From Methylobacterium sp. (lineage in GTDB: Bacteria > Pseudomonadota > Alphaproteobacteria > Rhizobiales > Beijerinckiaceae): DNA of 59,756 bases. The stretch spans positions 1 through 59,756 of the forward strand of contig NZ_JAQGKL010000231.1 in the NCBI RefSeq assembly GCF_028290105.1. The letters are read 5' to 3'. The notes under the pieces were generated by a model. It did not search any database and had not been told where the DNA came from. It worked only from the letters and a program-made list of their open reading frames with translations. The position numbers were made by a program, and so were the translations under genes. The first letter of the stretch is position 1. The number at the start of each line of letters is the position of its first letter. Below are positions 28,010-40,877 of this stretch, piece after piece.

Positions 28010-29164
28010 TCATGCCGCCTGGGCCGCGACGCCGGCGAGCCGGTCGAGGGCCGCGTCGAGGACATCGTCGGCCTTGGCAAAGCACAGCCGCACGAGGTGG
28101 CGCACGGAAGCGTCGGGATAGAACGCGCTGATCGGGATCGCCGCGACCCCGTGCCGACGCACCAGCGCCTCGCAGAAGGCGACGTCGTCGGTCCAGCCGA
28201 GGGGCGCGAGATCGACGTTGAGGAAGTAGGTGCCGTAGGAGGGCAGCACCCGGAAGCCGCGCTCGCTCAAGCCCCGCGTCAGGCGGTCGCGCGAGTCGGC
28301 GAGCTGCGCCCGCATGCCGGTGAAGTACGCATCGTCCTTGGCCAGACCATACGCCACCGCCTCCTGCAGGGCGGGGGGCGTCGTGAAGGTGAGGAACTGG
28401 TGCGCGTTGGCGACCACCCGCAGCAGGCCGGGTGCCGCCATCACGAAGCCGACCTTCCAGCCGGTCAGACCGAAGATCTTGCCGGCCGAGCCGATCTTCA
28501 CCGTCCGCTCGCGCATGCCGGGCAGGGCCATCAGGGGGCAATGCCGCGCGCCGTCGAAGACGATGTGCTCCCAGACCTCGTCGCAGACCGCGATCACGTC
28601 GTGCCGCGTGCAGAAGCCCGCGAGCAGCGCCAGGTCCTCCCGCCCGAAGATCGTGGCGCTGGGATTGAGCGGGTTGTTGAGGACGACGAGTTTGGTCCGG
28701 TCCGAGAAGGCGTCCGCCAGCGCGGCGGCGTCGAGGCGGAAATGCGGGGGCTGGAGCGGCACGATGCGCGCCACGCCGCCGGCCCGGCGCACCAGCGGCA
28801 GGTAGGCGTCGTAGAGGGGCGCGAACAGCACCACCTCGTCCCCGGGCGCGATCAAGGCGAAGAGCGCGGCCGCGATGGCTTCCGTGGCGCCAGAGGTCAC
28901 CATCACCTCCGACATGGGATCGAGGTCGAGGCCCTGATGATGCGCGTAATGCGCGGCGATCGCCCGCCGCAGGGCCGGCACCCCCATCATCGGCGGGTAC
29001 TGGTTGTCCCCGTGCAGCACCGCCTCGGCGGCTTTCCGGCGCACATCCTCCGGCCCTGGATCGTCGGGAAAGCCCTGGCCGAGATTGATCGCGCCGAGCT
29101 CTCGGGCGAGGCCCGACATCACCGTGAAGATGGTCGTCGGCAGATCGGCGAGGATGGGATTCAT
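28010..29164 (-). CDS. PLP-dependent class I/II aminotransferase
   Basis: 384 residues from ATG 29164. Fold-type I features: INLGQGFPDDPGP near the start, VTSGATEAIAAAL, NNPLNPSATIF, CDEVWEHIVFDG, and the PLP lysine in KIGSAGKIFGLTGWKVGF. This set, with the GQGFPD motif, resembles methionine/kynurenine aminotransferases of the YbdL/KAT group, which transaminate methionine and aromatic amino acids. Substrate not certain. It is the first of three same-strand genes. A large palindrome lies about 110 bases upstream. Confidence 0.9.
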   Translation of the reverse strand: MNPILADLPTTIFTVMSGLARELGAINLGQGFPDDPGPEDVRRKAAEAVLHGDNQYPPMMGVPALRRAIAAHYAHHQGLDLDPMSEVMVTSGATEAIAAALFALIAPGDEVVLFAPLYDAYLPLVRRAGGVARIVPLQPPHFRLDAAALADAFSDRTKLVVLNNPLNPSATIFGREDLALLAGFCTRHDVIAVCDEVWEHIVFDGARHCPLMALPGMRERTVKIGSAGKIFGLTGWKVGFVMAAPGLLRVVANAHQFLTFTTPPALQEAVAYGLAKDDAYFTGMRAQLADSRDRLTRGLSERGFRVLPSYGTYFLNVDLAPLGWTDDVAFCEALVRRHGVAAIPISAFYPDASVRHLVRLCFAKADDVLDAALDRLAGVAAQAA

Positions 29165-29270
29165 GCAGAACGGGCGCTCGGCGGATCGGATGGCCGAGGC
29201 GTAGCACGGGGCTCCGCGCCGACGAAATGTGCGTCCTCGCACGCGACCCCGCGCCCAGTGCCCGCATGCC

Positions 29271-29298
29271 GGCTGACGATTGTTGACAATCATCAGCC
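29271..29298. promoter_or_regulatory. 28-bp imperfect palindrome, likely operator
   Basis: Arms of 13 bases (GGCTGACGATTGT and ACAATCATCAGCC) around a TG centre, with one mismatched pair. The core GATTGTTGACAATC resembles GntR-family operators. It lies 107 bases upstream of the aminotransferase ATG and could also control plus-strand transcription; a TTGACA is embedded in it at 29284-29289. Confidence 0.55.
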
Positions 29299-29402
29299 AT
29301 CAGACCAATTTCAGGTTACGGCTGGAGCGGCGATTGCCAGCGCGGGACTTCGCCCCCTCGTTCCGTACAGGTGTCGTCGCCGCTCCGGTCCGTTTTCGAA
29401 AA

Positions 29403-29434
29403 GGTCGCCGCTTCCCCCAGCCGGCGGCCTTTTT
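29403..29434 (+). terminator. Rho-independent terminator-like hairpin without an upstream gene
   Basis: GGTCGCCG pairs with CGGCGGCC (one bulge) across a CTTCCCCCAGC-type loop and is followed by TTTTT. No coding region precedes it on the plus strand within 270 bases. Confidence 0.5.
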
Positions 29435-29847
29435 CGTGCCTGCTCCACAGGGCATCGGCCCCGGACTCCACCCCGACTGTGGCCTTGAGCGGATTAGCAA
29501 CACGGGGGAAACCCGAAGGCCCCACTGGAGTCGTATTGCTTCCGTAGGACCGGTCCCATGCCCCGCCGCGCCCCTCATTCGAAGCCCCGACCGGGCGAAT
29601 CCGGCCGGCTTGGTTTCCGAGCCGCCGCAATTCGTGTGCGCCCGGAAGGCCGGGCTGGGGTGCGACGCCGACCGACGCTGTCGCGCGGGCACCGGGCCGC
29701 TTATCTAGAATGTCTCGAAGCTGCCGCCCGACGTCGGGATGGTGCAGGGGCTGAGTTCGTTGTCCTCGTCAGGGGAGCGCAGACGGATGGTCGGCTCGCT
29801 ACGCCGTTGCCAAGACGCCATGATCGTGACGCCATGATCGAATTCTC

Positions 29848-31325
29848 ATGAACGAAACCTCGCCGATCCGAACCGAGACTGCCCGGGAATATCCGGGCGC
29901 GATGCCGGGCGACACACGCGGCGCGCCACCCGTCCGGCGTCGGAGCCGGGCGTGGCTGTGGTTCGTGCTGCTGCTGATCCTGGGCGGCGCGGGCTATGCC
30001 GGGTACCGGTTCTACCTCGCACCGAAGGCCGACACCCAGGTCGCCGTGACGCCGGGGCGCGGCAAGGGTGCGGGCGGGCGCGGCGGGCGCACGGGCGCCG
30101 AGCCGCCCCAGGCGGTGGGCATCGCCACGGTGGCGCCCGGCGACGTGCCGGTGGTGCTCGCGGGCCTCGGCACCGTGACGCCGCTCGCCACCGTGACGGT
30201 GCGCTCGCAGATCAGCGGCTACCTCACGGAGATCGGTTTTCGCGAGGGCCAGACCGTGAAGAAGGGAGACTTCCTCGCCCAGATCGATTCCCGGCCCTAC
30301 GAGGCGCAACTCGCCCAGTACCAGGGCCAGTTGATGCGCGACCAGGCACTCCTGCAGAACTCGAAGCTCGACCTCGCCCGCTTCCAGCGGCTCTCCCAGC
30401 AGGATTCGATCTCGAAGCAGAACGTCGACACGCAGGGCGCGCTGGTCAAGCAGAACGAGGGCACGGTGGCGGCCGACCAGGCCCTGGTCGATCAGCAGAA
30501 GCTCAACATCACCTACACGCGCATCATCTCGCCCGTGGAGGGCCGGGTTGGCCTGCGCCAGATCGACCAGGGCAATTACATCACCGCCGCCTCCACCAGC
30601 ATCGTGGTGGTGACGCAGCTCCACCCGATCTCGGTGGTCTTCACCCTGCCGGAGGACGACGTCGCGCGGGTGATGCGGCGGGTGCGCTCGGGCGCCAAGC
30701 TCGCGGTGACGGCCTACGACCGCGGCGACGTCAACGCCATCGCCACCGGTGTCCTCGACACGGTGGACAACCAGATCGACACCACCACCGGCACGGTGAA
30801 GCTGCGCGCCATCTTCGAGAACCAGGATGATGCCCTGTTCCCGAACCAGTTCGTCAACGCCAAGCTCACCGTCGACACCGTGCGCAACGCGCCGATCGTC
30901 CCCACCGCCGCGATCCTGCGGGGTACGCCCGGCACCTACGTCTACCTCGTCCAGGGAGACGACAAGGTCGTGGTGCGCCCGATCAAGCTCGGCGAGGCGG
31001 ACGGCGCCCGCACGGTCGTGGTCGAGGGGCTGAACGTCGGGGACCGCGTCGTGGTCGACGGCACCGACCGCCTGCGCGACGGGGCGCCCGTGCGCATCAC
31101 CGAGGAGGGCGGCAAGGCGCGCGGCGCGCCGGCCCGGGAGGCGGCGGCCGCGGACGGACAAGCGATGCCGGCGGCCGCGCCCGTCAAGGAAGGCGAGAAG
31201 GCCGACCCCCTCAAGACGGACCCCGCCAAAGCCGATGCCGCTAAGGCCGACGCCGCCAAGGCGGATGCGGTCGCCCCCGAGGGCCAGAAGCGCGAGCGCC
31301 GCCGGCATCGACCCGCCGAAGCCCC

Positions 31326-31329
<4 letters not shown>
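29848..31329 (+). CDS. RND efflux periplasmic adaptor (MdtA-like)
   Basis: 493 residues. An N-terminal membrane anchor (about 36-56, [20 protein letters not shown]) is followed by a barrel-sandwich segment ([38 protein letters not shown]), an alpha hairpin with Gln-rich helices, the [15 protein letters not shown] second lipoyl half and a beta-barrel. It bridges the inner-membrane pump and the outer-membrane channel. The C-terminal 60 residues are a charged tail with repeated [13 protein letters not shown] units, ending in basic RERRRHRP. The next gene overlaps by ATGA. Confidence 0.93.
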
Positions 31330-34447
<3,118 letters not shown>

Positions 34448-34451
<4 letters not shown>

Positions 34452-37400
34452 ACGTCTCCGAGCCGTTCATCCGGCGGCCCGTCGCCACCACGCTGCTCAC
34501 CATCGGCGTGCTGCTCGCCGGCATCTTCGCCTTCATGAAGCTGCCGGTGGCGCCGCTGCCGCAGGTGGATTTCCCCGTCATCCTGGTCCAGGCGCAGATG
34601 GCCGGCGCCTCGCCGGAGACCATGGCGGTGACCGTGGCGGCCCCCCTGGAACGCCGCCTCGGAGCCATCGCCGACGTCACCGAGATGACCTCGACGAGTT
34701 CGCTCGGCTCCGTGCGCCTCGTCCTGATGTTCGGGCTCAACCGCGACATCGACGGCGCCGCCCGGGACGTCCAGGCGGCGATCAACGCCGCGCGGGCCGA
34801 CCTGCCGACGGCGCTTCGCCAGAACCCGACCTACCGGAAGTTCAACCCCGCCGACGCCCCCATCCTGATCCTGGGGCTCACCTCGGACACCCTGACGCCG
34901 GGCCAGCTCTACGATTCGGCCGCCACCATCGTGCAGCAGAAGATGTCCCAGCTTCCGGGCGTCGGAAACGTCGATATCGGCGGTTCCTCGCTGCCGGCGG
35001 TGCGGGTCGCCCTCGATCCGACGGCCCTGTTCAATTACGGCATCGGCCTGGAGGGCATCCGGGCCGCGCTGGCCTCGGCCAACGCCAATTCGCCGAAAGG
35101 CGCCATCGAGACCGAGACGCGCCACTATCAGCTCTACGCCAACGACCAGGGCCGGGTGGCGGCCGATTACCGCGACCTCGTCGTGGCCTACCGCAACGGG
35201 GCCGCCGTGCGCCTCACCGATGTGGGCACCATCGAGGATTCGGTGGAGGACCGGCGCAACCTCGGCCTCGTCAACGGCAAGCCGGGCGTGATCCTGTTCA
35301 TCTACAAGCAGCCGGGCTCCAACGTCGTCGAGACCATCAAGGGCCTCAAGGCCGCGATCCCGCAGGTGACGGCGGCGCTCCCCGGCGACATCGACCTGAC
35401 CGTCACGGGCGACCGCAGCGCCACCATCCGGGCCTCGCTCGCCGAAACCGAGGAGACGCTCGTCATCGCGGTCGTCCTCGTCATCTTCGTCGTGTTCCTG
35501 TTCCTGCGCTCGGGGCGGGCCACCCTGATCCCCGCGGTGGCCGTGCCGATTTCCATCGTCGGCACCTTCTCGGCGATGTACCTGCTCGATTACAGCCTCG
35601 ACATCCTGTCGCTGATGGCACTGATCATCGCCACGGGCTTCGTGGTCGACGACGCCATCGTGGTGCTGGAGAACATCCAGCGCCACATCGAGGCGGGAAA
35701 GCCCCGGGTCGAGGCGGCCCTGCTCGGCTCGCGCGAGGTCGGCTTCACCGTCATCTCCATGAGCCTGTCGCTGGTGGCGGTGTTCCTGCCGATCCTGCTG
35801 ATGGGCGGTATCGTCGGGCGCCTGTTCCAGGAATTCGCCGTCACCCTGTCGCTGGCGATCCTGATCTCGCTGGTGCTCTCGCTCACCACCACGCCGATGA
35901 TGTGCGCGCTGTTGCTGCGCCGCGAGGCGGGGCACGAGGCGAAGCGGCCGAACGGGTTCGTGCGCGCCCTGGAGACCGGCTTCAACGGGATGCTGTCGGG
36001 CTACGAGCGCACCTTGCGCATCGCCATGCGCCACCGCCGCCTCGTCGTGCTGACGCTGGTGGCGACCGTCGGGCTCAACGTCTACCTCTACGTCATCGTG
36101 CCCAAGGGGTTCTTTCCCGAGCAGGATACGGGACAGATGATGGGCGGCATCCAGGCCGACCAGCGCATCTCGTTCCAGGCCATGAAGCAGAAGCTGGAGC
36201 AGGCAACCGCCATCGTGCAGGCCGATCCGGCGGTGGACAGCGTGGTGGGCTTCACGGGCGGGCGCGGCACCAACTCGGCCAACGTCTTCGTCGGCCTGAA
36301 ACCCCGGAGCGAGCGCGCCTCGATCACCGAAGTGATGGCGCGCCTGCGCCCGAAGCTCTCCCGCGTCGCCGGCGCCCGGCTCTATCTCTTTCCGCGCCAG
36401 GACCTGCGCATGGGCGGGCGCCAGAGCTTCGCCCAGTACCAGTACACCCTGCAGGGCGACACGGCGGAGGAACTCTACGCCGCCGCGCCGAAGCTGGTGC
36501 AGGCGCTGCAGAAGAACCCGATCTTCGCCGACGTCAATTCCGACCAGCAGGAGGGTGGCCTGGAGAGCCGCCTCGTCATCGACCGCGCCAGCGCCTTCCG
36601 CTACGGCCTGACCCCGGACAAGATCGACAACACCCTCTACGACGCCTTCGGGCAGCGCCAGGTCTCGACGATCTACAACCCGCTCAACCAGTACCACGTC
36701 GTGATGGAGATCGCGCCGCGCTACCTCCAGAGCCCCGACACCCTGAAGACGCTCTTCGTCTCCACCTCGGGCGGCAAGGCGCGGGGGTCGGCCACCACCA
36801 ACGCGGTGGCGGGCACCGTGGCGGGCGCTCCGGCGCCGACCACCACGAGTACGACGGCGGACGCGGCGGCCGCCTCGATCGCCACGGATTCGGCCCGCAA
36901 CGCCGCGGCCAACGCCATCGCGGGTGGCAAGGGTGGCGCTTCGTCGAGCGCGCCCGTGTCGAGCTCCAAGGAGACGATGGTCCCGCTCTCGGCCTTCGCC
37001 CGCCTGGAGACCGGCAACGCCCCGGTGCAGGTCAGCCATCAGGGCCTGTTCGTGGCCACCACGATCTCGTTCAACCTCGTGCCCGGCAAGAGCCTGTCGG
37101 ACGCCACCGCCGCCATCGACGAAGCCATCACGGACCTGCGCCTGCCCGCCACCATCCACGGCGAATTCGCGGGCTCGGCCAAGAGCTTCCAGGAATCGTC
37201 CTCGCGCCAGCCCCTGCTGATCCTCGCGGCACTGATCGCCGTCTACACGATCCTCGGAATCCTCTACGAGAGCTTCGTCCACCCCATCACGATCCTCTCG
37301 ACGCTGCCGTCGGCCGGCATCGGCGCGCTGCTGGCGCTCCTCGTCTCGGGCACCGAGTTCACCGTCATCGCGCTGATCGCGGTCTTCCTGCTCATCGGCA

Positions 37401-37735
37401 TCGTCAAGAAGAACGCGATCATGATGATCGACTTCGCCCTCGACGCCGAGCGTACGCGCGGCGCCAGCCCGCGTGACGCGATCTTCGAGGCCTGCCTCTT
37501 GCGCTTCCGCCCGATCATGATGACAACGCTCGCCGCGATGCTCGGCGCTCTGCCCCTCATCCTCGCCGGCGGGGAGGGCTCCGAACTGCGCCGGCCCCTC
37601 GGCATCGCCATCGTCGGCGGCCTCATCGTGAGTCAGATCCTGACCCTCTACACCACCCCCGTCGTCTACCTGTACCTCGACCGGCTGCGGAGGCGGAAAC
37701 CCGCCCCGGGCGCTGCGCTGAGCCCCGCCGAATGA
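34448..37735 (+). CDS. RND multidrug efflux permease 2 (MdtC-like) with an extra low-complexity loop
   Basis: 1095 residues. RND hallmarks are present: [20 protein letters not shown], the Asp pair in [17 protein letters not shown], and Lys in [17 protein letters not shown]. It is about 55 residues longer than its partner. The extra length is a stretch at about residues 774-840 (nt 36768-36970) made almost only of Ala, Thr, Ser and Gly, inserted in the second periplasmic loop just before [11 protein letters not shown]. The partner has no such loop at this point. The loop is unlikely to disturb the membrane part but could touch the adaptor or the drug entry side (inference). Confidence 0.94.
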
Positions 37736-39228
37736 GGTTGCGCCCCGCATCGTTCGCGACGCTCGGCCTCGCGTGTCTCACCTCCGGCTGCATGGTCGGC
37801 CCGGATTACTCCCGCCCCTCCGTGGAGACGCCGCTTGCCTTCAAGGAGGGCGGCACCCGCGAGGACAGCGCGGCCTACGTCGCGAGCCGCAAGGGCTGGC
37901 GCCCGGCGGCGCCCAACGACGGGGCCGAGCGCGGCGACTGGTGGCGGGTCTTTCGCGATCCCACCCTCGACCGGCTCATCCGCCTCGTCGACGTCGACAA
38001 CCAGAGCCTGCGCGCGCAGATGGCGGCCTACGAGCAGGCCCGCGGCTTCGTCGCCCAGGCGCGCGCCGCCCTGTTCCCCACCGTCATCGGCGCACCCGGC
38101 ATCACGCGCTCGCGCTCCCTCGGCTCCGAGCGCACCAACGTCTCGCTCCAGGGTCAGGCGACCTGGGAACTCGACCTGTTCGGCCGCATCCGCCGCAACA
38201 TCGAGAGCGAGGTCGCCACCGCCCAGTCCAGCGCGGCCGACCTCGCCCTGGTGCGCCTGACCATCCAGTCGGAGGTCGCCACCAACTATCTCACGCTGCG
38301 CTACCAAGATTCGCTGCAGCGCGTGCTCAACGAGAACATCGAGGGTTTCAAGAAGAGCCTCGCCATCACCGAGAACCAGTACAATGCCGGAGTCGCCGCC
38401 CGCTCGGACGTGATCACCGCCCAGACCCAGCTCCAGACCACCCAGGCCCAGGCCATCGCAGTGGGCCTCCAGCGCGCCACCTTCGAGCACGCCATCGCGC
38501 TCCTCGTGGGCCGTCCGCCCTCCGAACTGAGCCTGCCCGTGGCGCCGCTCGCCGCCAGGCCCCCGGCGGTGCCCGTCGGCATCCCGTCGTCCCTCCTTGA
38601 GCGGCGGCCGGACGTGGCCCAGGCCGAGCGCAACGTCCAGGCGCAGAGCGAGCAGATCGGGGTCGCCGTGGCGGCGTTCTACCCCACCGTGACGCTCTCG
38701 GCCTCGGGTGGGATCTCGGGCAGCCCGGCCAACGGCCTGTTCTCGGCCGTCAACCAGGTCTGGTCGGTCGCGGCATCCGGCTCGGAGGTATTCTACGACG
38801 GCGGCGCCCGCGCGGCGGCCCTGCGCATCGCGCGCGCGGCCTACGATGCCAGCGTGGCGAACTACCGCCAGGCCGTGCTCACCGCCTTCTCGGAAGTCGA
38901 GAACGGGCTGGCGGGCGTGCGCATTCTCGCGCGCCAGCAGGCCGCCCAGGACGAGGCCGTGGCCTCGGCCCGGCGCGCGGTGGAGATCACCCTCAACGAG
39001 TATCGGGCGGGCACCCAGAACTTCACCACCGTGGTCACCGCGCAGGCGATCGCCCTCAACAACGAGGTCACGGCCCTGCAGATCCGCCTCAACCGCTTCA
39101 CCACGGCCGTCGCGCTGATCCGGGCGCTGGGCGGCGGCTGGGACGTGCGCAGCCTGCCCACCGGCGAGGAGTTGAAACAGGTCCGCCTGCCGGTCGATTC
39201 CGGACAGGCCGTGCGCACCGACGAATGA
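37732..39228 (+). CDS. Outer membrane efflux lipoprotein (OprM/NodT family)
   Basis: 498 residues from an ATGA overlap with the pump gene. The lipoprotein signal peptide ends in LTSGC, giving an N-terminal lipid-modified Cys in TSGCMVGPDYSRP. Two repeated long-helix TolC-like halves follow (YEQARGFVAQARAALFPTV; FYPTVTLSASGGISG). It forms the outer-membrane exit channel for the MdtABC-like pump. The DVRSLPTGEELKQ tail is typical of the NodT group. The operon therefore encodes a complete tripartite pump. Confidence 0.94.
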   Translation: MRLRPASFATLGLACLTSGCMVGPDYSRPSVETPLAFKEGGTREDSAAYVASRKGWRPAAPNDGAERGDWWRVFRDPTLDRLIRLVDVDNQSLRAQMAAYEQARGFVAQARAALFPTVIGAPGITRSRSLGSERTNVSLQGQATWELDLFGRIRRNIESEVATAQSSAADLALVRLTIQSEVATNYLTLRYQDSLQRVLNENIEGFKKSLAITENQYNAGVAARSDVITAQTQLQTTQAQAIAVGLQRATFEHAIALLVGRPPSELSLPVAPLAARPPAVPVGIPSSLLERRPDVAQAERNVQAQSEQIGVAVAAFYPTVTLSASGGISGSPANGLFSAVNQVWSVAASGSEVFYDGGARAAALRIARAAYDASVANYRQAVLTAFSEVENGLAGVRILARQQAAQDEAVASARRAVEITLNEYRAGTQNFTTVVTAQAIALNNEVTALQIRLNRFTTAVALIRALGGGWDVRSLPTGEELKQVRLPVDSGQAVRTDE

Positions 39229-39278
39229 GCCCCGCAGCGCGCGCAGGCCTTGCGTGCGCGCCATCGCGATCCGGGCCC

Positions 39279-39303
39279 GGAACGTCGCCACATGCCGGAG
39301 GTT
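39279..39303 (+). promoter_or_regulatory. Possible EcfG-type stress promoter before zwf
   Basis: GGAAC-N16-GGTT, one base off the GGAAC-N16/17-CGTT general stress response promoter of alphaproteobacteria, 57 bases before the zwf ATG. A short weak match; could be chance. Confidence 0.3.
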
Positions 39304-39359
39304 GACGAGCGAATTTCGCCGACACGCCCTTCGGCGAGCGTGAGTGGAGGCCCCGCGTC

Positions 39360-40877
39360 ATGGATCAGAAACCCGCCCCGAAGGCGCCCGATGCCGGCGA
39401 AGCCATCGCCAAGGCGCCGCCCTGCACCCTGGTGATCTTTGGGGCCGGCGGCGACCTGACGAAACGCCTGCTGATGCCCGCCCTCTACAATCTCGCCATG
39501 GGCGGCCTCCTCGACGAGGCGGTGCGCATCATCGGCGTGGACCACAATGCGAACACGGACGAGGGCTGGCGCAAGAGCCTCTCCGACACGATGCAATCCT
39601 TCACGACGGACCGGACGTCGGAATTCCACCCCGACCACATCGATTCGAAGGCCTGGGGCTTCGTGCGGGAGCGACTGACCTTCCGCCAGGGCGACTTCAC
39701 CGCGCCCGAGACCTTCTCGGGCCTCGGCAAGGACCTGTCGGGCAACGTGATCTTCTATCTCGCGGTCTCCGCCCGCTTCTTCGGGCCGATCGTCGATGCC
39801 CTGGGCGAGGCCGGCCTCCTCAAGGAAGCGGAGGGCGCGTTCCGCCGCGTGGTCATCGAGAAGCCGTTCGGCAGTGATCTCGCCTCGGCCCGCGCGCTGA
39901 ACGCCCGCATCCTGGGCCAAGGCTCGGAGAGTCAGTTCTTCCGCATTGACCACTTCCTCGGCAAGGAGACGGTGCAGAGCATCCTGGCGATCCGCTTCGC
40001 CAACGGGCTGCTCGGGCCGGTCTGGCACCGGGATCACATCGATCATGTGGAGATCACGGCGGCCGAGACCATCGGCGTCGAGGAACGCGGGGGCTTCTAC
40101 GAGCCCACGGGCGCCTTACGCGACATGGTGCCGAACCATCTGTTCCAGCTCCTCTGCATGGTGGCGATGGAGTCCCCCGCGACCCTGGAGGCCGAGGCGG
40201 TGCGCGACGCGAAGGCCCGCCTCATCGAGGCGGTGCGGCCGGTCCCGCCCTCGGATGCCGTGCGCGGGCAGTATACGGCCGGCCGGGAGCAGGGCCACGC
40301 CGTCGCGGGCTATCGCGAGGAGCCGAACGTCGCCGAGGATTCGCGCACCGAGACCTATGTCGCCCTCAAGCTCGACATCGACAACGACCGTTGGCGGGGC
40401 GTGCCGTTCTACCTGCGCACCGGCAAGCGGATGGCGGGCCGGCTCACCGAGATCGCCCTCCACGTCAAGCCGCCGGCTGGGTCGCCCTTCGCGGGGCCGC
40501 ACTCGGAGGTCGCGCCGGACATCCTGCGTTTCCGGATCGATCCGGAGCAGGGACTGGACATCGCCATGAACGCCAAGCGGCCGGGCCCGCGCATGGAACT
40601 CGGCCGGGTCACCGCCGCCTTCGACTATGGCGACTTCTTCCGCGAGACGCCGAGCGTCGGCTACGAGACCCTGCTCTACGATTGCATGATCGGCGACGCG
40701 ACGCTGTTCCAGCGCGCCGACGGCATCGAGGCTGCCTGGGCCGCCGTCGATCCCGTGCTCGAGGCCTGGGCCGACGCGCCCGTCGAACCCTATGCCGCCG
40801 GCAGCGACGGCCCCGCTGCCGCCGAGGCGCTGCTCGCCCGGCAGGGACATCACTGGTCACCGCTCGACGAGCGTTGA
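39360..40877 (+). CDS. zwf: Glucose-6-phosphate 1-dehydrogenase
   Basis: 505 residues. The Rossmann motif is LVIFGAGGDLTKRLLMPALYNLA, followed by VIEKPFGSDLASARALN and the catalytic RIDHFLGKETVQSIL (RIDHYLGKE in most enzymes, with Phe for Tyr). YLRTGKRM near the end completes the set. It makes 6-phosphogluconolactone and NADPH, opening the oxidative pentose phosphate or Entner-Doudoroff route. No pgl or gnd gene follows. Its last 21 bases overlap the 3' end of the convergent Mrr-like gene. Confidence 0.96.
   Translation: MDQKPAPKAPDAGEAIAKAPPCTLVIFGAGGDLTKRLLMPALYNLAMGGLLDEAVRIIGVDHNANTDEGWRKSLSDTMQSFTTDRTSEFHPDHIDSKAWGFVRERLTFRQGDFTAPETFSGLGKDLSGNVIFYLAVSARFFGPIVDALGEAGLLKEAEGAFRRVVIEKPFGSDLASARALNARILGQGSESQFFRIDHFLGKETVQSILAIRFANGLLGPVWHRDHIDHVEITAAETIGVEERGGFYEPTGALRDMVPNHLFQLLCMVAMESPATLEAEAVRDAKARLIEAVRPVPPSDAVRGQYTAGREQGHAVAGYREEPNVAEDSRTETYVALKLDIDNDRWRGVPFYLRTGKRMAGRLTEIALHVKPPAGSPFAGPHSEVAPDILRFRIDPEQGLDIAMNAKRPGPRMELGRVTAAFDYGDFFRETPSVGYETLLYDCMIGDATLFQRADGIEAAWAAVDPVLEAWADAPVEPYAAGSDGPAAAEALLARQGHHWSPLDER

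Larger units (their letters stand above)
29165..29847. other. 683-base divergent intergenic region
   Basis: It separates the aminotransferase gene (minus) from the RND operon (plus). It contains a 28-bp imperfect palindrome (29271-29298), a terminator-like hairpin with T5 on the plus strand (29403-29434), and a 14-base-spaced direct repeat GACGCCATGATCG (29814-29826, 29828-29840). Open frames on both strands lack coding character. A small RNA could be made between the palindrome and the hairpin (inference). Confidence 0.5.

Noticed and set aside
29280..29708. Open frames on both strands in the aminotransferase-RND intergenic region
   Set aside because: They read as basic, cysteine- and proline-rich random sequence without a ribosome site, and cross the terminator-like hairpin.
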